A stretch of DNA of 64,000 bases. Origin: Zantedeschia hybrid cultivar. Taxonomy: Eukaryota > Streptophyta > Magnoliopsida > Alismatales > Araceae. The notes beneath the pieces were generated by a model, which was not told where the DNA came from, did not search any database, and was given only the letters and a program-made list of their open reading frames with translations. The stretch covers positions 41,755,734 through 41,819,733 of the forward strand of contig JARZZO010000014.1 of the NCBI GenBank assembly GCA_030544215.1. The letters run 5' to 3'. The position numbers were made by a program, and so were the translations under genes. This document shows positions 22,490 through 32,011 of this stretch, piece after piece (within the stretch, counting starts at the first letter, position 1; each line of letters starts with the position of its first letter).

Positions 22490-22987
22490 AAGGCTGTGAA
22501 GGGGCAAGCAATTGTCGAACACCTAGCTCATCATCCGCTGCCTACATTTTCGCCCGCCGACGAGGAATTCCCGGATGAGGAGTTGGGTCTAATAGTGGAT
22601 GATACTCCATCCTGGGTCCTTTACTTTGACGGGGCGCTTAATTCTCAAGGTAGTGGGATAGGAGTGGTCCTCGTATCTCTAGAAGTGGTAAGTATTCCGC
22701 ACGCTTGCCAACTCTCCTTCTCAGTGACCAACAATGTCACTGAATATGAGGCTCTCCTAGCTGGCTTAAAATTGGCGCTGGTTCTTAAAGTCCTGGAATT
22801 GAGGATAATTGGAGATTCTCAATTGATCCCTCGTCAAACCGTGGGCAAGTATCAAACCCGGGATTCAAAATTGAAGCCATATTAGGAGTTAGTAAAGTCG
22901 CTAACCAGGCATTTCAGAAGGATTACCTACGTACATGTGCCTAGGTCTCAGAACATCCTAGCAGATGCCCTGGCCTCCCTATCTTAA
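22490..22987 (+). pseudogene. Element 3 second (archaeal-type) RNase H
   Basis: Same frame as the preceding RNase H. Motifs: LYFDGALNSQGSGIGVVL (catalytic Asp in DGA), NNVTEYEALLAGLKLAL (catalytic Glu), IIGDSQLI (catalytic Asp), then after a TAG at 22883 VHVPRSQNILADALASL up to a TAA at 22985. A duplicated RNase H of this type behind the normal RT-RNase H is diagnostic for Tat-lineage gypsy elements. Two stops interrupt an otherwise colinear frame. Confidence 0.88.
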
Positions 22988-24406
22988 GTACTAGAGATTC
23001 CCGTCACCAAAAGTTCAGCTACCATCACTCTACGCAAGCAAGACTCGCCCTCCCTCCGGGACCCTTGGTTCCAGCAATTCCTCCGCTCATTTGAACATGT
23101 CTTTGCTATCACGGAAGAACTCACCCCCGATTGGGATGATGGGAATACGTGGTATTTTGATATCATGAACTACCTTCGTGATGGGTCATTCCCATCTTAT
23201 GCCACATCTTCTGACCGTAAGGCTATCCGCCGTGCATCTCAACGATACCTTATCTTAGGCGGACGTCTTTTCAGAAGATCCTTCAGCGGGGTGCTCCTTC
23301 GGTGTATAGATGATACCGAAATTCACCATGTCATGGAAGCAGCTCATGCAAGCGATTGTGGCGGTCATATCTATGGTCGTGCCTTAACTCAGAAGCTCCT
23401 CGTGTCCTATTATTGGCCTTCAATGGAGGCTGATTATTCCATATTCGTTCAGAGGTGCTTGAAATGCCAATTACATGCTAACAAGGTTCATGCACCTTCA
23501 TCATCTCTCAAGTCCGTCATTTCCCCTTGGCTCTTCGCCATGTGGGCATTCGACGTTATAGGACCTCTGGAGGATCGATCAGGCGAAATAAAAAGGAAAT
23601 CATTTATCTTAACTGCCACTGAATATTTCACTAAATGGGTTGAAGCGGAAGCGTTTGTGGAAATCAAAGCATCCACGGTGGTGAAATTCATCAAGCGCAA
23701 CATTCTCGCCAGGTTCGGGACGCCACGCGATCTCATCACCGACAATGGACCACAATTCATCTCCCAAGAGCTCCAGGACATGTGCAGTAAGTATGGCATT
23801 AATTTGCACCATTCTTCGCCTTACTATCCACAAGGAAACGGTCAAGCCGAAGCCACCAATAAGACTCTCATTAGAATCATCAAAAGAACTTGTAGATCTC
23901 ACAGTTATTCAGACTGGTCGGATCGCCTAGTAGAAGCTCTTTGGGCATATCGTACTTCTGTCCGAACCCCCACCGGACAAACACCTTATGCACTGACATT
24001 CGGAACAGATGCGGTACTTCCATATGAGATTCTCCTTCCTTCTTTAAGAGTGCAGTTGGACAATGGAATTAGCAACGCCGAACGTCGTAAGGCCATGTTA
24101 ACCCAACTGGAACTATTAGACAAAAAAAGGATAATGGCGGCAAACCACGCTCAAGTTTACAGAAATAGGATCGCAAGATTCTATGCAAAGAAGGTTCTCG
24201 AAAGAAAGTTTGAAATTGGGGAAATGGTACTCAAAGGAAAAATGATCAAAATTCCTGGTCCCAGGAGCAAGTTGCAAGAAAATTGGGAATGTCCATTTGT
24301 AATCAAGGAAGCATACTCAGGTAATGCATATCGCTTGATCAACGAAAAAGGAGAGGAGTTACCCCACCCATGGAACGGGGTGTATCTGAAGAAGTTTTAC
24401 CCATAA
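22988..24406 (+). pseudogene. Element 3 integrase
   Basis: The frame is unchanged from the second RNase H and open from 22988 to the TAA at 24404. Zinc-binding HHCC part: HASDCGGHIYGRALTQKL followed by YYWPSM and CLKCQLH. Core: FDVIGPL, ITDNGPQFIS and GNGQAEATNKTL hold the D, D and E catalytic residues. The C-terminal part ends HPWNGVYLKKFYP. It inserts the cDNA and makes the 5-bp duplication seen around this element. The integrase domain itself has no stop. It is labelled pseudogene only because the upstream pol frame is broken. Confidence 0.9.
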
Positions 24407-26006
24407 AAACGCAAAAAAAATCAAAATTTTCAAAATCCAAAAAAAATGAAATACTCCAAAAAGCAACAAAAACATTTGTAAATATGCACATACTTCAATG
24501 AAAATGACAAAAAAATTAGAAAAGACACAAAATCCAACTGTCTGGTGACTGTTGCATGATAGATTGGGCTAAGATTTTGGTCCACCAGAACCTTGGACGT
24601 GTCTACTTTACTATCATACGGATCCCTATGATCATCATGAGATGCACACATCTACACGTTTTTCAAAGAGAACATGTTTAAAATGAGTTCAAAGTCTTTA
24701 GTATACTGTCAAACTGCAACCTTTGCTCTTCGTCTCTCGACCGATCAGGACAGTCGACACCCTTAAACGGTCGAGCTCAGCAAACTGCGGTTTCTCAACA
24801 ACCCGATAGATGTAACCCCTCAAAAGGGACCAAAAAATGAAATGTATAGGATCAGAGCACGTGAAGAGGGCAGTGTCCCCGCAGGCGCAATATCAAGAGT
24901 GGAAAAGAAATACAAAAAAGAAAAAGGGTTCAAGCAATCATGCAAAAAAGCCTGGTCGTGACCGTGCCTGGCCATGAAATCTACCAAAGGCCTGAAAAGT
25001 CAAAATAGGGGCATCTAGGAGGTCCAAAAGGGGTCCGTTTTGTCATAACTTGCCCTTTTAACGGTTTTGTCGATCTTCCTGTGAGGTTTGTCTTCAAAAT
25101 TTCTTCACTTTTTCTCCCTCAAGGTTTAACATGAGATGGCTATCTAAAGATTGAATATCATTTTAAAATGGTTCATTTTTCAAAAATCGTCACATGATCA
25201 CAGGAGTCCAAAATGGGTGAAGAGTAATGTCAGTGTTTCTGGTGAACCAATTCCTTAACCATAATCTCAATGAGTACTCTCGAAGACTTTGGGCTTAGGT
25301 CAATGCATGCGCATCACCAATAGGTGCGATGGCGTCTGATTTCGGCTCAGCGTCGTGCGATTGACCGTTAGGGTTCCAAGGTGTTCCATCTTATACCTTC
25401 TAGATTGTGAGGAAAGAGACCCGGGTCGGGCAAATCATTTACCTCGAAAACTTTTTGGGCAAACTTGGTGGTCGGAAGCAGCTGGGAGCCTAAGCATGGC
25501 ATGACGGTATTGTCATCAGTATGAGTCTTAGCCGGTCAAGGTTAGTTTGAGGAGTCTAGAGGCCCAAATCAATCTAGATGTGTGCTTAGGATACCTGGGA
25601 GGTTGAGTGTGCATTTCCCTTCCTTCATTCAATCAGGCTAAGTTTGGGCAGTCACCAGGGGGTCGGCATCAAAAACATGTTTTTATCTACCACATACCCC
25701 ACTTATTAATATCCTCAAGTATTTGCATATTTTGTTATCACATCGATTTCAATGCTCTTTCTTTTGTCTGATTAGTAGGACACGACCCCTTGACCTTATG
25801 CGAAGGCTAGGGAAAAGGTAGTTGCTCTTTTGGGCAAGGGGCCGAAAACAGATACTACTAACTATTTCCCCTAATGTTGTGCATGCAGGATTAACAGGTA
25901 TGAACAAAAAGCAAAACAAGAAGTGCCCAGATACAAATAGTGAAATATGCAAGCATAACATAATATTCATACATCACGACACAGGGGCATACCCCTGCGT
26001 CAGCTC
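24407..26006. other. Non-coding spacer between integrase and antisense genes
   Basis: About 1.6 kb without recognisable coding on either strand. It lies between the 3' end of integrase (plus) and the 3' end of antisense gene A (minus), so the two transcription units converge here. It begins with an A-rich run (24407-24470). No tandem array seen. Confidence 0.6.
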
Positions 26007-29000
26007 TCAATCCCTCTTCCTTCCTTCCGCTTCATCATCTCTCCTATCTCGAGAAGAGTGCCTCATCTGACTCTCAACGTCATCCTCACGAGCACGGCGA
26101 TGACCTGATGCCGGTCGCATATACCCCGATGAGCCAGCAGGTCGCAGTGCTCTCCACGCGTCCTCAGCAAGAAGGGAGTCAAGGTCTCTAAAGACAGAGC
26201 TCCCAGCAGGTGCCTGGCCAGCCGACGGGGCAGGAATAGGGGGACGAGCTCCTGGACTATGTGCACTGGATCTCGTGGCTCGTTCTCGCCCCTTCTTCAT
26301 CACTCGGTCCCACAGGGTCCGGTACTTGAAATCAAGCTCCCTCACCTCTGTCTGCGACCTCGTTAGTTCCTCCCGCAAGCCGGCTATCTTACCCTCCTAG
26401 TACACGTCGGGGTGGGATCCTTCTCTTGCCCTGGCCCGAGCAGTCCGCTCCTCTAAGACCTGATCTCTCAACTGTTGATTGAGGCTCTCCAATTCTTGCG
26501 CCCTAGCTAAAGCGGTCTCCACCTCCTGGCACTGCAAAGGAACTTAGAGTTAAGCAAGCTCAATCGGAATAACACAAGAGCGGAACAAGTCTCACCTGCT
26601 ATGCCAAATCCGCCTCTCGGGCCTCCACACGACGGAGAGTATCCTGCAGTCTCGCCTCCCAATCAGCAGGGGCAGCTGGCCCCTAAGATGATGAGCCCGC
26701 ACCAGGATCTCCTCGCAGCCCGTGACGGGCCAGCGTCTCTCTCTACATCACAAGGGTTCCACAAAATAAGAGGACAACTTCACACTCGAAACCAGGAATC
26801 AAACTTCTCACCAATTCTCCAATCTGGTAAAGCAGGTCACTCGTCTGCAGAACCAGAATCTCATTCTGATTCTTTAGAATCTGCACAGCTTCAGGTTCAG
26901 GCATCTGTTGCAGGAATATCACTAAGATTAGTCAGTGAAAAAAAGATTGGGTGAAATGGATTGAAGGGTTAGAGTGAAGCACCTGCCGCGCATCCAGAAA
27001 CATGCGATCCGCGTACCGTCGAGCGTAATCCCCCAAGTATTTGTAATTGTCTCGCAGGATTTTATCCTCCTGCAGGGCATCCCCGGTGCGGTACCATACT
27101 TCAATCTCAGCCCGCCTTACCACTCGCCAATCCTGACCAATTGCAGAAGATCGGCGACGACCGCGGTTCATATCAGGATAGGTTGGAAAGGCGAGTAAAG
27201 GCTGATGCCATCCCTACGTGCGGTAGGCCATCCGAATAAAGAGGCTGTCACAGATGTTCACACACAGCAAGGGCACCTCCCGCCGGAATTGGGAGAGACT
27301 CTGAGACACCCATGGATGATCGGCCAGGTCCTCCTCTACATATGGCATCCACACCACCTGAATGAAGTAAAGGGTTAGACTTAATCATCGGTCGTGATGC
27401 ACATATATCTCGAATCACTCACCATATAAGGAGGAAATGTGTCGAGCTGGGCACGGATGTCCTCCACGCGGTACATCACGGGACGATAATCCCGGATCAT
27501 TTCCCACCGCGCCATAAGTGGAGTCCATCCCTCACGATCCGCAGAGACGGCCCTTCGGCCGATGGGAAAGCGGGTATAACCCCAGATCTACAAGGGACAA
27601 CACAGTCAATGTCAACCAACATAAGTGAGGAAGGACGGAGATCAACAACCAAGAAGGATTACCTGAAGAAAAGGCGTGAATCCACCCAAATTGCTAGATC
27701 CCTGGCGATAGCTCACCAGATGGGAAAAGAGGTGACCCAACATCGCGGCTCCCCATGCCATCTTCTTCGCTGCTTGGAGGTCCTCCAACAACGGCAGATA
27801 TTTCAGGTTAACCTTGTTTGAAGCTGTAGGAAATAACAGCCTTCCGAAGAAGAACAAGAGGAAGATCTGTAAGTTCTCATCGTCTGAGCAGCCATCCAAG
27901 TCCAGCAAAGCCTCCACTCTCTCAGCAAAAGCCTCAAGAGTCTCGCTCGGCATCCGCCGTACCCGACTCAATCCTACAGACCGGGCGAAATGTCCGAGGG
28001 GTATGTGACATAGCGCTCCTTAAACCCGATAGTACCCCTCACCCAAGAGTCGATCTGATAGTTGCCTGTAATCCCTGAGCTCAGAACCCACTACCGGATC
28101 ACCAATGACCGGCAAGCTTGTCAAGAAGGAAACGTCCTCCAGCGTGGGCAGCATGTGTCCCCAGGGCATGATGAAGGCTCTGCATCTGTCATCCCAGCGC
28201 TCTCGCAGAGCCACTAAGAAGGGCGCATCAACCATGAATGGTCGGATCCGAAACAACGGCCCGAACCCAAACGCGTCCACCTGGAAAAGGAGTCGATCGG
28301 GCAACGCATGGTACCAGGCCCAGACCAACTCCCTAGAAACTCGGCCCCGGACTCTCTGTGGACCCTGTAAATCCCAACAAGATTAAAAGTTAGGGGCATG
28401 ATCATACAAAAAGGATTTTGAGTTAGTGAGGCAACTGGCCCCCACCCTGACGGACGGCGGGCCTGCTCGCCGTTCGTACGGGCGGACGGCGGGCCCCTCC
28501 GTCGTCCGTGCAGACCGGCGGCGTGCCCTCCGCCGTCCGAGCGGACGGGCGGCGGGGCCGCCCGCTGTCTGCCCGCACGGACGGCGGGGCCTCCAGCCGT
28601 CCGCATTGACGGGCGGCGGGGCCGTCCGCCGTCCGTACGGACGGACGGCACGATCTCTTGCCGTCCGCCACATCGGTCACCACAGATCAAAAGAAGAAAA
28701 AGAGCGAAGGAGCTCACCTTCTTCTTCTTCGGGGGCACCTCCTCGTTGCCGCCGCCTTCCTCATCACCTTCTCCTTCTTCTTCTTCTTCCTCTTCATCAA
28801 CTTCATCTTCTTCCTCTTCATCATCCTCCTCCGCCGCCCTCTCTTCTTCTTCTTCTTCCTCTTCGGCGCGAAGCGTGTCCTCGCCGCCGCCGCCGCTAAC
28901 ACCCACCCCGCCGCCGCAGCCGCTGGAGCTCGCTCCATCGCCGCCGCCGGCCGCTGCCGCCTTATCGCCACCACCGGTCCTCCTCCTCCTAAGAGAGCGG

Positions 29001-29020
29001 GGAAGCCAAACTCGCGCCAT
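26007..29020 (-). pseudogene. Antisense gene A: plant mobile domain protein, 7 exons
   Basis: Minus-strand exons: 29020-28718, 28364-27663, 27587-27423, 27357-26983, 26904-26812, 26742-26596, 26531-26007. All six introns are GT-AG; five are 64-78 bp and the first is 353 bp. Every exon has a length divisible by three and no frameshift is needed, giving about 769 codons. Exon 1: basic start (MARVWLPRSLRRRR), Gly/Ala-rich, then a long Glu/Asp tract ending PPKKKK. Exons 2-4: plant mobile domain, with VDAFGFGPLFRIRPF, RERWDDRC, MPWGHMLPTLEDV, IRDYRPVMYRV and YLGDYARRYADRM. Exons 5-7: coiled coil and a basic, disordered tail. In-frame stops at 28020, 27214, 26683, 26599 and 26397 make it a pseudogene here. 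Plant mobile domains are known from MAIN-like plant proteins and from Ty3/gypsy and Mutator-like elements. The molecular role is unknown. Confidence 0.82.
28450..28672. repeat. Palindromic array in intron 1 of antisense gene A
   Basis: About seven units of a GC-rich GGACGGCGGGC...GCCGTCCG type with a spacing near 32 bp (for example 28453 and 28485). It lies entirely in the long first intron of gene A. Reading frames here on both strands (Arg/Pro/Ala-rich) are products of the repeat. Confidence 0.88.
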
Positions 29021-29120
29021 GGAAGAGTGGGGGAGAAATCGGAATCGGAAAAGAAGAGGAAGAAAGGGTAGGGAGAGAACTAGAAGGCCCTAGGGCTTCT
29101 TAAAGCCATCCGACGAGTCA

Positions 29121-29312
29121 GACGGCCACACGCATGGCCGTCCGCCGTCATGGACGGCCACACGCGTGGCCGTCCGACGGGTCGGACGGCCATCGGTCTG
29201 GCCGTCCGCCAACGTGGACGGCCACACGCGTGGCCGTCCGACTGGTGGGATGGCCACGTGTGTGGCCGTCCATTGTCACGGACGGCTACCCGCGTGGCCG
29301 TCTACCCGGATC
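29121..29312. repeat. Palindromic array upstream of antisense gene A
   Basis: Six units begin at 29121, 29153, 29185, 29217, 29249 and 29281, an exact 32-bp period. Typical unit: GACGGCCACACGCGTGGCCGTCC, which is self-complementary over nearly its full length, plus a variable linker. It sits 100-290 bp upstream of the gene A start, between genes A and B. Confidence 0.95.
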
Positions 29313-29381
29313 TTTGTCCATGTCGAAGGAACTTTTTGGAAAGCAAAAATTGTATTATTCACTAGAATTTCAATGAATACA

Positions 29382-30767
29382 TTATTCCAGTGCTCTACGG
29401 CCCATGAAAAAGGCACATATAGCAGGTCGTACATTTGTCAAATAATCCACATATCTCTTGACTCCCTCTGAAGTCTCTGCTACATCAAGGCGAGCCCTGG
29501 TGAATCTAGAGTGACGGCGCCATGCACGTCGGAATCGCTCTATAGCTTGCGCTTCCCTCGCGTACCCTGTATGCCTCGGCACAATCATCATATCATGCAA
29601 ACCAAGGAATGACACCTGTCTTGGAATTCCAATCTGGAGATGGCAACGATGCCCTTGGTACACGGCTAACTCGTCAGGGCCGATTAGCCACAACTCACGC
29701 TCACGAGAAGTCCTTGTGGTAAACTCTATACCCCGAAGGATCATCGGAACAAAGATAAATTTTTCCACGCTCAGAAAGTTCAGGTAATCACGCTAGTCAT
29801 CCCTCGTCTTGAGATGAGCCGTGAGACACCTAATTTGATCCTCGGGACCAAGAAGCGAGCGTGCAGGATACCATGCGCTGTGTTGAAATATCTTGGAGGT
29901 GGAAGCCACCTTCTCATCAAAATCAAAAGCTAAGTGCATCTCCATCCACAACTGCAGGGTGAATAAGCTCCCCCTTGCAGATCGCCCCATGCTCATGTGG
30001 CTAAGCCCTCCATATAGATGTGACAGAATCACCGGGGCGAGAGAATGACCTTTTCACAATAAGCTCAGCACACCCACATACTCCCTTTCTAGCACAGAGC
30101 TTGAAGTTGGAAACCATAAGACTCCCCCAAGGACTAGGCATAAGCCTCGCATCAGTCTCTCAGATTCGACCGTCTTGCATTTAATCTCTCGGACCAACCA
30201 GTGCGCAAGGCGATCGACGAGGATTCCTCGCTTGTCAGTCATGCGGCATACCTCCCGTTTGTCCTGCACTATATCAGCAAAGATTTCCTCCCATGCAGGC
30301 AAAGCAGAGGGATCGCCGGTGGCTAGGCCCTCCCAGCCATAGAAGATTTCTACCTCCTCCACCAACGTTGTCGCCTCAAACTCTCGAAGCACGAACGTAT
30401 GCGTCTCCGGATGCCACAGTTCGAGCAGTGCACCCAGCCCCTCCCAGTGCCAGTGAATGGAGGTGAACCACTTTGCGAACACAATGGAACGGGTCAAATT
30501 CCACCGGCGCATATACACCCTCATGTCTAGGGTAATCACGTCCTTTAGGGCCACAAGCCATGCATACTTGCGAGTATGCCGAGCATCAGGGAATTTGGGA
30601 ATAGGCTGCAGGACAACCAAAAGTCAAGTCAAGAGGAGAGAGTCAAGGTGAACGACATAAAAGTTTGAGCATACCTGTCCATGGGCCAGTAGGTTGCTAA
30701 GATGGCCTTCAACATCAGATAGAACCTGAGGTCCCCTAGCAGTCGCACGAGCAGAAGGCGAGGCCAT
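29382..30767 (-). pseudogene. Antisense gene B: transposon-associated plant protein, 2 exons
   Basis: Exon 1 (30767-30675, 31 codons, MASPSARATARGP to LLAHGQ) ends in a GTATGC donor. Exon 2 starts at 30605 after TCCTGCAG and runs to a stop at 29382. It stays in one frame except for a TGA at 30054 and a TAG at 29793, giving about 438 codons. Segments: KYAWLVALKDV, MRRWNLTRSIVFAKWF, HTFVLREFEATTLVEEVEIFYGW, AWYPARSLLGPEDQIRCL, WLIGPDELAVYQGHRCH and YVDYLTNVRP. It resembles a family of uncharacterised plant transposon proteins (DUF7745-like, by memory only) related in style to mobile-domain proteins. It lies head-to-tail upstream of gene A on the same strand, separated by the 32-bp palindromic array. 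Function unknown. Confidence 0.7.
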
Positions 30768-30894
30768 TTTCCCTACAGAAAGTTTGAGTTTTCGAAGAAA
30801 GCCTCGGGACAACCCTCCCCTTTTAAGGCCACGGGATAAACTACAAACTTTCCACGTTCCATAAAAGACGGAGGGCATGCACATCCTTTCCACC

Positions 30895-30995
30895 TTTTTA
30901 TGGACGGCATACCCCTTGGCCGTCCATCCTTGCATAAACGACACATCCCTTGGCCTTCCACCTTTTCGTAGAAGGCATGCTAGTTGGCCTTCCAC
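30895..30995. repeat. Short palindromic array upstream of antisense gene B
   Basis: Three units pairing GACGGCAT or GAAGGCAT with TTGGCCGTCC or TTGGCCTTCC at 30903, about 30938 and 30971. Both the GACGGCC version (internal arrays) and the GAAGGCC version (LTR array) occur side by side. It lies about 130 bp upstream of the gene B start codon. Confidence 0.8.
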
Positions 30996-31009
30996 CATTT
31001 TAGAAAAAG

Positions 31010-32011
31010 CTTACCTACGAAAAGGCATATTGCCCTTCTCCCCTCTCTACTTTGAGGAGGTAACTTCACCCCCAAGTTCAGGAGACCACTTTGCTTAATA
31101 TTAACAAATTAATGGTTATTCCTGGAAATCGAGTCGAAGCCATATCGGATTGGCATTCTACCATTAGAATAGCCATATCTTCCATATCGGCTTCGACTCG
31201 AAACTAACCATTTGCTTCTCATCCTTCCGCAGTTTAAATACTTAAATGATGTGACCATTGGATATATGAACTTTGCTAATATGTGTTTTTGCAGTTGCAG
31301 GAAATCTGAAACAAGTAGGATTAAAGATACAGGAGGCTAATAACTTTGGGCGTATAGACTCTGAGTTCCTCTTTAAACAAAACAATGAGGAGTCTATATT
31401 CTCCAAGTTATTCGATTGGCCAATAAATCCCTCCTCTTTGCATTAGGAATTTGTTTTCTAATTTTTAAACCAGCATGCATTGCATAAGCATCATCCACCA
31501 TTCCCGCCCTAGGGGCAATGACCATAATTTATCACTCTGCTTAACCCTTTGCTGATCTGTGAGTCTGGCAATTGTTCGTCTGTTAGCCCTTTGAATTGCA
31601 AGACCCCATCCTTTTCAATACGTGTGCTTGAGATTCTCTCACTTGGCGATCACATGATGCGCCAGGCCACCGCGCGCCCGTTGTGTCGAGAGCTTTTCAA
31701 GTCACACTCCTCCATCTTTCATGTTTGAGATGCCCTTGGGCCAGATCGTTGCATCTTGGTGCGTCAAGGCCTCGCGGTTCCAGCACCCGAGGGTCCCACG
31801 GATTGTGATTCTCCAGTTTGAACGTTGTTCCCCTTCTTAACCACTCTTGCAACTCGAATAGCCAGCTTTCATGTATTTTCCACACTCTCATACCATCTTT
31901 GGATATAGCTCATTTCTTCTCTAGGCTGTCCAAAATCAGTTTCAATTTCCGGAACACCTATTTATCATTCCGTTCCACTCCACTGCAAAACAGGTGTCCC
32001 AGAGGGGCATT
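31010..32011. other. Element 3 region before the 3' LTR, with two inverted repeats and PPT
   Basis: No coding. An inverted repeat pairs CGAGTCGAAGCC (31130-31141) with GGCTTCGACTCG (31189-31200), with weaker pairing extending outwards to TGGTTA and TAACCA. A second imperfect one pairs a GTATAGACTC segment near 31352 with GAGTCTATA near 31390. The last bases before the LTR (CCCAGAGGGGCAT, to 32011) are the likely polypurine tract for plus-strand priming. Confidence 0.65.

Noticed and set aside
28383..29093. Arg/Pro/Ala-rich and Ser-rich open frames on both strands
   Set aside because: They come from the GC-rich palindromic array in intron 1 and from the plus-strand shadow of the acidic tract of antisense gene A.
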